A model generated the notes under the pieces. That model ran no database searches. It had not been told where the DNA came from and saw only the letters and a list, made by a program, of their open reading frames with translations. 15,068 nucleotides of DNA from Sva-25 sp039714995 (GTDB lineage Bacteria > Pseudomonadota > Gammaproteobacteria > Chromatiales > Chromatiaceae), in contig JBDLII010000038.1 of the NCBI GenBank assembly GCA_039714995.1, forward strand, positions 1 to 15,068. Reading direction: 5' to 3'. This document shows positions 10,661 through 15,068 of this stretch, piece by piece; the first letter of the stretch is position 1, and each line of letters begins with the position of its first letter. The translations under genes and the position numbers were made by a program.

Positions 10661-10733
10661 GTAGGATGTGGTGAGTGAAACGAACCGCATCAATCGCGCG
10701 ACAGATGCGGTTCGCAAGCTCACCACATCCTAC
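10661..10733. repeat. Two-tier inverted repeat between rubrerythrin and the convergent DUF3581 gene
   Basis: The outer arms GTAGGATGTGGTGAG (10661-10675) and 10719-10733 are a perfect 15-bp inverted repeat. The inner arms CGAACCGCAT (10681-10690) and 10705-10714 add a perfect 10 bp, with small bulges between. The loop contains the palindrome TCGCGCGA. A separate small hairpin AGAGGA/TCCTCT (10749-10754 with 10759-10764) lies beside the minus-strand stop. The location between convergent genes suggests a shared 3'-end structure, and the sequence type resembles dispersed repeats of other proteobacteria. Confidence 0.8.
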
Positions 10734-10765
10734 GGGTCTGCCAGCAGCAGAGGAGGGCTCCTCTT

Positions 10766-11473
10766 TCAGCTGTTAAAAGCCGCCTTGTGCCTGTTGTATT
10801 TGTCGACAGCCTGCTCCACTGCCTCCTTGTCCAGCTCCCGCAATCCGCTGATCGCCATCCGCTTGTCACCGCGCCCGACGACTTCGCCGGCTGCCGTCAG
10901 GCGGAACTCAAGACGCACCTCACCTCTTCTGCCGGAGACCTTCAGGGAGGCGTTGCTGAGTTCCAGCTCGGGCTTGGCAAAGTCAAGATGGTCCAGGTCG
11001 ATGCACATGCTCTGGTAGATGATGAGGGGGCGGTCCGGATTCATCATGACATTATGGTCGGCCATCAGCGGGATCAGGATATCGGGAAATGTCTGGCCGG
11101 AGAATTCAACATAGCGGCATACCATGTCGCGAATCAGCGTTTCATCCGTGGTTACACTCCCTTCGCGTTCGACGCTGAGAAACTCCTTGCCGTTGTCATC
11201 GACGATGCGCTGCTCTCCCGAGGTGGTGCCGGAGAAGTCGAGCGGCACGTCCTTACCGACCATGCCGAGGAAAGCGATGTGCATTTTCTGGCTCAGCCCA
11301 TACTTCGCCAGGGCGATTGCAAACAGCAGGTCACCAGGCACGCAGAAGCGGGTTGAGTCCTCATCATGCAGGGGATTGAAGTCACCGGCGACTGACTTGG
11401 CAAAATCACTGGCCTGCCGGGGCAGGATAACGATTTTGCCCTCGGCTTCAGAATAGTAGTTGTCTAGACGCAT
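10766..11473 (-). CDS. DUF3581-type protein with a MaoC/hydratase-like motif
   Basis: A 235-residue soluble protein with no signal peptide or membrane segment. I recognise it from memory as the gammaproteobacterial DUF3581 family, whose function is unknown to me. Near the N-terminus, FAKSVAGDFNPLHDED (residues 24-39) contains G-D-x-N-P-x-H with D31 and H36, the core pattern of R-specific enoyl-CoA hydratase and MaoC hot-dog enzymes. It is followed by CVPGDLLFAIAL, which sits where MaoC proteins have a HG-x-L segment. The rest is a mix of beta-rich and polar sequence ending in a basic helix. ATG 11473 is the natural start, with GGGAA about 8 bases upstream on this strand. It faces zwf divergently across 271 bases and converges with rubrerythrin. 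A hydratase or acyl-CoA-binding role is inference from the motif only. Confidence 0.8.
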   Translation of the reverse strand: MRLDNYYSEAEGKIVILPRQASDFAKSVAGDFNPLHDEDSTRFCVPGDLLFAIALAKYGLSQKMHIAFLGMVGKDVPLDFSGTTSGEQRIVDDNGKEFLSVEREGSVTTDETLIRDMVCRYVEFSGQTFPDILIPLMADHNVMMNPDRPLIIYQSMCIDLDHLDFAKPELELSNASLKVSGRRGEVRLEFRLTAAGEVVGRGDKRMAISGLRELDKEAVEQAVDKYNRHKAAFNS

Positions 11474-11486
11474 GGTTCATTCCCGA

Positions 11487-11529
11487 GGAAGCGCTTGGCG
11501 AATTACTTGATGGTTGAATCGGCGCTTCC
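11487..11529. repeat. 8-bp inverted repeat in the DUF3581-zwf divergent spacer
   Basis: GGAAGCGC (11487-11494) and GCGCTTCC (11522-11529) form a perfect inverted repeat with a 27-base spacer, beginning 14 bases upstream of the DUF3581 start. It could be an operator or a chance palindrome. The remaining spacer to 11744 holds a TATGAT box at 11656-11661 with no convincing -35. The short open frame at 11495-11683 has no protein character. Confidence 0.3.
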
Positions 11530-11744
11530 CTTCCACTATATCCAGGGGGTAGAAGAGGCCGCTGTCAAGGCGTTCCAACGGGCGCCAGTCTCACTTCTCC
11601 TTCGAAACCCCATGCTATCGATTCATTCAGAGTCTCCCGGACTCTATACGCCGCCTATGATAACAGTAGATGTATGCGGATAGTGATAGAATTGCCTGCC
11701 GAATGCAATGATCTTGCTCCTCAATTTCTTATCAGGTTCTGCCT

Positions 11745-13241
11745 ATGAGTGACCTCTGTACCTATGTCATCTTCGGAGCCACCGGAAATCTGTCGCGCCT
11801 GAAGCTGATTCCCGCGCTCTATCACCTGGAAGTGGCGCGCAAACTTCCGGCGGAAACCCGTATCGTCATCAGCGGCAGGCGCAGCTGGAACCAGGAAAAA
11901 TGCATCTCCGAGGTGCGCCAATGGGTATCCGAGCGCGCTCGCCAGCCGCTCGACGAGGAGCTCTTCAGCCGCTTTGCCGGGCGCATCAGCTACTTTCGGG
12001 GAGATCTCTCTGATGCTTCGATGTGGGGACGCCTCAAGCGCTATCTTGAACCAGAGGGACATGGGCTAACACAGCTGCCGCAGAATATCGCTTTTTACAT
12101 GTCTATCCGCCCGGCTGACTTTGGCCCGGTGGTGGAGAGGCTCGGTGAGGTTGAGTTGCTGCAGCAGCGGCGCGGCTGGCGTCGCGTGGTGATCGAAAAG
12201 CCGTTTGGCTACGATCTGCAGAGCGCCCATGAACTGCAGCAGAGTCTCTCGCGGCATCTGCGGGAGGAGCAGATCTACCGCATCGACCACTATCTTGGCA
12301 AAAGCACGGTGCAGAACGTGCTGGTATTCCGCTTTGCCAATACCTTGCTGGAGCCGCTGTGGAATCGTCACTACATCGAGCAGGTTCAGATCACCCATTC
12401 GGAACGTATCGGGGTTGGCAGCCGCGCGGCCTACTATGAAGACAGCGGCGCCATGCGCGACATGATCCAGAGTCACCTGCTGCAGCTGCTGACGCTGGTC
12501 GCCATGGAGCCGCCGGTTTCGATGGAGGCGGAGTCTCTGCGTGATGAGAAGGTCAAGGTGCTGAAATCGGTGCGTCCCATCGGCGATGACCAGGTCGATC
12601 GACACGCCTTTCGCGCCCGCTATAGCAAAGGTGTGATTGACGATGAGGAGGTTGCTGCCTACCTCGATGAGGAGAGCGTGCCTGCAGACAGCACCACCGA
12701 GACCTACGCGGCGCTGAAGCTCTACATTGACAACTGGCGCTGGCAGGGAGTGCCCTTCTATCTGCGCACCGGCAAGCGCATGGCCGAACGGCAATCCATG
12801 ATCTCGATCTGCTTCCGCCATCCGCCCCAGCAGCTCTTTCGGAATATGGCGGCTGGGCCGCTGAAACAGAACTGGGTCATACTGGGTATCCAGCCGTGCG
12901 ATTGTCTGCGCGTCGAGATGACGGTCAAGGAGTCCGGGCTGGACATGGCGATTCGCCAGACCAGTCTCGACGCCAGCCTGCGCGGTGTACAACAGGAGAA
13001 GATCGATGCCTACGAGGAGTTGCTGCTGGATGTCATGGATGGTGACCGGGCGCTGTTTCTGCGCTATGACGAGGTTGAATATGCGTGGGGTATTGTCGAT
13101 CCGGTCATCAGGAGCTGGCGACGCAGTGGTGAAGCAATTCCCGAATACACGGCAGGCAGCTGGGGACCGCAGGAGAGCCGGCGGCTGTTCGATAAGTCAG
13201 AGCAGCACTGGCGGCACAGCATTACACTGGAGAATGATTAG
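11745..13241 (+). CDS. zwf: Glucose-6-phosphate 1-dehydrogenase
   Basis: Oxidises glucose-6-phosphate to 6-phosphogluconolactone with NAD(P)+, the entry to the oxidative pentose phosphate and Entner-Doudoroff routes. It is 498 residues (E. coli 491). The N-terminal Rossmann domain has FGATGNLSRLKLIPALY (about 10-26, a GASGDLA-type loop) and a second cofactor contact near SGRRSW (43-48). EKPFGYD (151-157) and the substrate/catalytic motif RIDHYLGK (179-186, with H182) are intact. The C-terminal half shows MRDMIQSHLLQLL, RDEKVKVLKS, DNWRWQGVPFYLRTGKR and AYEELLLDVMDGD. ATG 11745 has AGG 8 bases upstream. No pgl, edd or gnd follows. The TAG stop is part of the TTAG duplicated by the downstream MITE-like element, so the coding frame is unchanged. 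Confidence 0.97.
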   Translation: MSDLCTYVIFGATGNLSRLKLIPALYHLEVARKLPAETRIVISGRRSWNQEKCISEVRQWVSERARQPLDEELFSRFAGRISYFRGDLSDASMWGRLKRYLEPEGHGLTQLPQNIAFYMSIRPADFGPVVERLGEVELLQQRRGWRRVVIEKPFGYDLQSAHELQQSLSRHLREEQIYRIDHYLGKSTVQNVLVFRFANTLLEPLWNRHYIEQVQITHSERIGVGSRAAYYEDSGAMRDMIQSHLLQLLTLVAMEPPVSMEAESLRDEKVKVLKSVRPIGDDQVDRHAFRARYSKGVIDDEEVAAYLDEESVPADSTTETYAALKLYIDNWRWQGVPFYLRTGKRMAERQSMISICFRHPPQQLFRNMAAGPLKQNWVILGIQPCDCLRVEMTVKESGLDMAIRQTSLDASLRGVQQEKIDAYEELLLDVMDGDRALFLRYDEVEYAWGIVDPVIRSWRRSGEAIPEYTAGSWGPQESRRLFDKSEQHWRHSITLEND

Positions 13242-13447
13242 GGAACCTCTGAATGAATTGTTTTTCCCGTCATTGCGAGCGCAGCGTGGCACTAATTTTG
13301 CTCGGAGCAAAATTGAACGCGCCAGGCGGGCGCGACCCGAAGGGTAAATTACAAGGATGTAATTTATAATCTCGTCATATAAAATCAACAGGTTAGAGAT
13401 TGCTTCGTCGCTGCGCTCCTCGCAATGACGATTCAATCAGAGCTTCC
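13242..13447. mobile_element. MITE-like element 2 inserted at the zwf stop codon
   Basis: This is a 206-bp non-coding element flanked by TTAG at 13238-13241 and 13448-13451. The left end GGAACCTCTGAATGAAT and the right end (reverse complement GGAAGCTCTGATTGAAT) match at 15 of 17 positions. The complementarity resumes as CGTCATTGCGAG (left, about 13268-13279) against CTCGCAATGACG (right, 13419-13430), giving a long, interrupted terminal repeat. Inside are four consecutive hairpins: 13294-13314, 13318-13334, 13335-13345 and 13346-13365. The CATTGCGAG/CGAAGCAATCTC core is a widespread bacterial dispersed repeat, often mis-annotated as a small protein when translated. The ends match element 1, so both probably rely on one transposase in trans. 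Confidence 0.85.
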
Positions 13448-13451
13448 TTAG

Positions 13452-13467
13452 GGAAGCTGTGATAAAC
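13452..13467. mobile_element. Orphan MITE end (possible remnant)
   Basis: GGAAGCTGTGATAAAC directly follows the right TTAG of element 2 and resembles the left end of element 1 (GGAAGCTCTGATCAAG) at 13 of 16 positions. I found no matching right end in the following 90 bases. It may be a degraded third element whose flanking TTAG served as the target of element 2. The remaining bases to the LysR start hold a possible TATAAA at 13523-13528. Confidence 0.45.
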
Positions 13468-13561
13468 CCCCTCTATAGCTTTTGCGTGATCTCTATCAAT
13501 ATTATTTAGGGGTGAATTATGGTATAAAAGGAGTTTATTGAAACGATATTGGCAGAGACCG

Positions 13562-14467
13562 ATGGCTGATCGCAGACTCCAGGTATTCCACATGGTCGCC
13601 CGCTTGCTGAGTTTTACCAAAGCGGCTGAAACCTTGCACATGACCCAACCGGCAGTCACTTTCCAGGTGCGCCAGCTGGAAGAGTATTTCAATACGCGGC
13701 TCTTCGACCGCACCCATAATCGCATCAGTCTTACTGAAGCAGGCAGCCGTGTCTATGCCTACGCCGACAAGATCTTCGAACTCTACGGGCAGATGGAGAA
13801 CGCCGTACGGGAGATGACCGGCGAGACCAGCGGTACGCTCACCATCGGGGCAAGCACGACCATTGCGGAGTACATGCTGCCGCCGCTGCTTGGTGATTTC
13901 AAGGCGGAGTATCCCGAGGTCAATATTCACCTCAAGGTCTCCAACTCCGAGGGGATTGTCAACATGGTGGAGAACAACACCATCGATCTCGGGGTCATCG
14001 AGGCGCCCGTCACCAACAAAAATCTGGTGGTCGAGGAGTGCCGCAAGGACCAGCTGGTCGCAATCGCGGCACCGGATCATCCACTTTCCCAGGAAAAAGC
14101 TATCTCATTCAAGGACCTGGCGAAATACTCATTTATCTGCCGCGAAGAGGGCTCAGGCACCAGGGATGCGGTGATGAGCATGATGGATGACTGCGACTCC
14201 TGCATCAATATCTCGATGGAGTTGGGGAGTCCGGAGGCCGTCAAGGGCGCGGTGGAAGCAGGCATGGGTGTCTCGGTGGTCTCGAGGGCGACGATCCAGA
14301 AGGAGTTGCAGCTGGGCACCCTGGTCTGCATTCCGTTTGAGTCCAGGCCGGAACGTCCATTCTCATTTGTACATCAAAAGCAGAAATTTCGCCTCCGCCT
14401 GATGGAGACGCTGCTGGAGTTTGCCCGTGACTACTGCGACTCTTCGGTTTCGGAGGAAGCCGATTGA
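13562..14467 (+). CDS. LysR-family transcriptional regulator with CysL-like effector domain
   Basis: A cytoplasmic DNA-binding regulator of 301 residues. The N-terminal winged helix-turn-helix (about 1-60) reads FTKAAETLHMTQPAVTFQVRQLE and LFDRTHNRISLTEAG. The effector domain (about 90-295) contains GTLTIGASTTIAEYMLPPLL, DLGVIEAPV, EEGSGTRDAVM, MELGSPEAVKGAVEAGMGVSVVSR and a final FSFVHQK, the pattern I know from the CysL/CbbR-like group. The ligand is unknown; sulfur or carbon-fixation related control is only a family guess. ATG 13562 is preferred because MADRRLQVFH is the usual N-terminus. An in-frame TTG at 13538, 4 bases after a strong AAGGAG (13528-13533), would add 8 residues and is a real alternative. 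The TGA overlaps the next ATG by one base, so coupling with the downstream genes is likely. Confidence 0.92.
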   Translation: MADRRLQVFHMVARLLSFTKAAETLHMTQPAVTFQVRQLEEYFNTRLFDRTHNRISLTEAGSRVYAYADKIFELYGQMENAVREMTGETSGTLTIGASTTIAEYMLPPLLGDFKAEYPEVNIHLKVSNSEGIVNMVENNTIDLGVIEAPVTNKNLVVEECRKDQLVAIAAPDHPLSQEKAISFKDLAKYSFICREEGSGTRDAVMSMMDDCDSCINISMELGSPEAVKGAVEAGMGVSVVSRATIQKELQLGTLVCIPFESRPERPFSFVHQKQKFRLRLMETLLEFARDYCDSSVSEEAD

Positions 14468-14850
14468 TGATGCCTGCGATGCCGATGGGGAAGGGAGGCA
14501 ACAGGCTGCGAACACTCTATCAACGACTCTCGGATGAAGACCGGCAAACCCTGCTGGCATTTGCCGAGTTTCTGGGTGAGCGCGCGGTCTCCAAAAAGAA
14601 GTCAGAGCCTCAACAGCTGCAGCTGCCAGACGAGATCGAACGGCCTCAACAGGAGAGTGTCGTGGCTGCCATTCGCCGGCTCTCCAGCTGCTATCCGATG
14701 CTGGAGAAGGAGACGCTGCTGCATGAGACATCCGACCTGATGACCTCTCATGTCCTGAAGGGGCGGCCCGCCAAAGAGGTGATCGATGACCTTGAGTCGC
14801 TGTTTTCCACGCACTATGATGCATACCGTAATCGACTGGAACAGGATTAA
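14467..14850 (+). CDS. Conserved-looking small helical protein of unknown function
   Basis: A 127-residue soluble protein with no signal peptide, membrane helix or known catalytic motif. The N-terminus (LYQRLSDEDRQTLLAFAEFLGER) and C-terminus (residues about 57-120, VVAAIRRLSSCYPMLEKETL through EVIDDLESLFSTHY) look amphipathic and helical, joined by a charged Lys/Gln/Pro linker. I recall similar proteins next to perM in other sulfur-oxidising gammaproteobacteria, but cannot verify that here. ATG 14467 overlaps the LysR TGA and has GGAGGA at 14452-14457 with 9-base spacing; ATG 14470 is a close alternative. Only 6 bases separate it from the permease gene. Coding character is supported by the strong ribosome site, tight packing and protein-like composition. 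The role is unknown. Confidence 0.85.
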   Translation: MMPAMPMGKGGNRLRTLYQRLSDEDRQTLLAFAEFLGERAVSKKKSEPQQLQLPDEIERPQQESVVAAIRRLSSCYPMLEKETLLHETSDLMTSHVLKGRPAKEVIDDLESLFSTHYDAYRNRLEQD

Positions 14851-14856
14851 CCACAG

Positions 14857-15068
14857 ATGAATCTCGTCGCAGACTGGTTTCGGCGCACCTTTTCGGATCC
14901 CCAGGTCGTCGCCCTGATCCTGGCATTGCTTGTCGGTTTTACCGTCATCCTGTTTTTTGGCGATATGCTGGCGCCGGTACTCGCAAGCGTGGTCATCGCC
15001 TATCTGCTCGAAGGCGTCGTCGGCGTTCTCGAGCACTATCATCTGCCGCGGCTGCTGGCCGTCATCAT
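14857..15068 (+). CDS. perM: PerM / AI-2E family membrane transporter, N-terminal part (3' truncated)
   Basis: About 70 codons are visible before the window ends. The N-terminus MNLVADWFRRTFSDPQVVAL is followed by a hydrophobic helix (about 20-36) and a second one (about 43-57) containing APVLASVVIAYLLEG. This closely follows the E. coli PerM/YfgO start, with its WYRRRFSDP segment and APLL-x4-LAYLLE motif. Family members are multi-helix inner-membrane proteins annotated as AI-2E exporters, permeases or Na+/H+ antiporters, so the substrate is not certain. The ATG follows the stop of the preceding gene by 6 bases, and the two are surely cotranscribed. No canonical ribosome site is seen (CCACAG precedes ATG), consistent with coupling to the upstream gene. 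Confidence 0.87.
   Translation, partial: MNLVADWFRRTFSDPQVVALILALLVGFTVILFFGDMLAPVLASVVIAYLLEGVVGVLEHYHLPRLLAVI

Noticed and set aside
10787..11356. Plus-strand open frame (189 codons) opposite the DUF3581 gene
   Set aside because: The minus-strand frame has a coherent hydratase-like motif and a good start; the plus-strand frame has neither.
11495..11683. 62-codon open frame between the DUF3581 gene and zwf
   Set aside because: No ribosome site of note, no protein-like pattern, and it occupies the divergent promoter spacer.
12066..12992. Minus-strand open frame (308 codons) opposite zwf
   Set aside because: Fully antisense to a well-supported gene, with no family motif; high GC at third positions makes such frames common.
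13197..13436. Small minus-strand frame translating to HCEERSDEAIS-type peptides
   Set aside because: This peptide type is the translation of a widespread non-coding dispersed repeat; here it lies within MITE-like element 2.

Overview
The window reads as a compact chromosomal segment of a gammaproteobacterium. CarA, CarB, GreA, Zwf, TrxC and PerM all follow the gammaproteobacterial pattern in length and motif order. A membrane pyrophosphatase, an oxaloacetate decarboxylase pump and a rubrerythrin together suggest a microaerobic or facultatively anaerobic metabolism with sodium or proton ion-pump energetics. A sulfur-oxidising, Chromatiales-type or symbiotic lineage would fit, but that is inference; no diagnostic marker such as rRNA is present.

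Layout, left to right. (1) 1-526: the 3' end of hppA, closed by a textbook UUCG terminator at 544-574. (2) 719-1153: trxC (thioredoxin 2), followed by a 17-bp inverted repeat and a 149-bp MITE-like element with a TTAG target duplication. (3) 1407-6603: a pyrimidine/arginine block. It has a predicted carA promoter and hairpin leader, carA (GTG start), a 236-bp repeat-filled gap, carB and greA. (4) 6720-9886: oadG-oadA-oadB, a tightly packed operon for a biotin-dependent ion-pumping oxaloacetate decarboxylase. (5) 10048-10626: rubrerythrin. (6) 10766-11473, minus strand: a DUF3581-type protein carrying a MaoC/hydratase-like G-D-x-N-P-x-H motif. It converges with rubrerythrin and diverges from zwf. 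(7) 11745-13241: zwf, whose TAG stop lies inside the TTAG target duplication of a second, 206-bp MITE-like element. (8) 13562 to the end: a LysR regulator of the CysL-like effector type, a small helical protein of unknown function, and the start of a PerM/AI-2E family permease. These three overlap or nearly touch and look like one transcription unit.

The coding content is mostly housekeeping and I see no defence island, prophage, CRISPR array or new gene cluster. The unusual signal is between the genes. Almost every intergenic space in these 15 kb holds a different perfect or near-perfect palindromic repeat, and two, possibly three, MITE ends share a terminal inverted repeat close to GGAASCTCTGATNAA with TTAG flanks (IS5-group-like YTAR target). 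One element has landed exactly on the zwf stop codon and carries a chain of consecutive small hairpins. The DUF3581 protein and the small protein between the LysR gene and perM are the least characterised genes.
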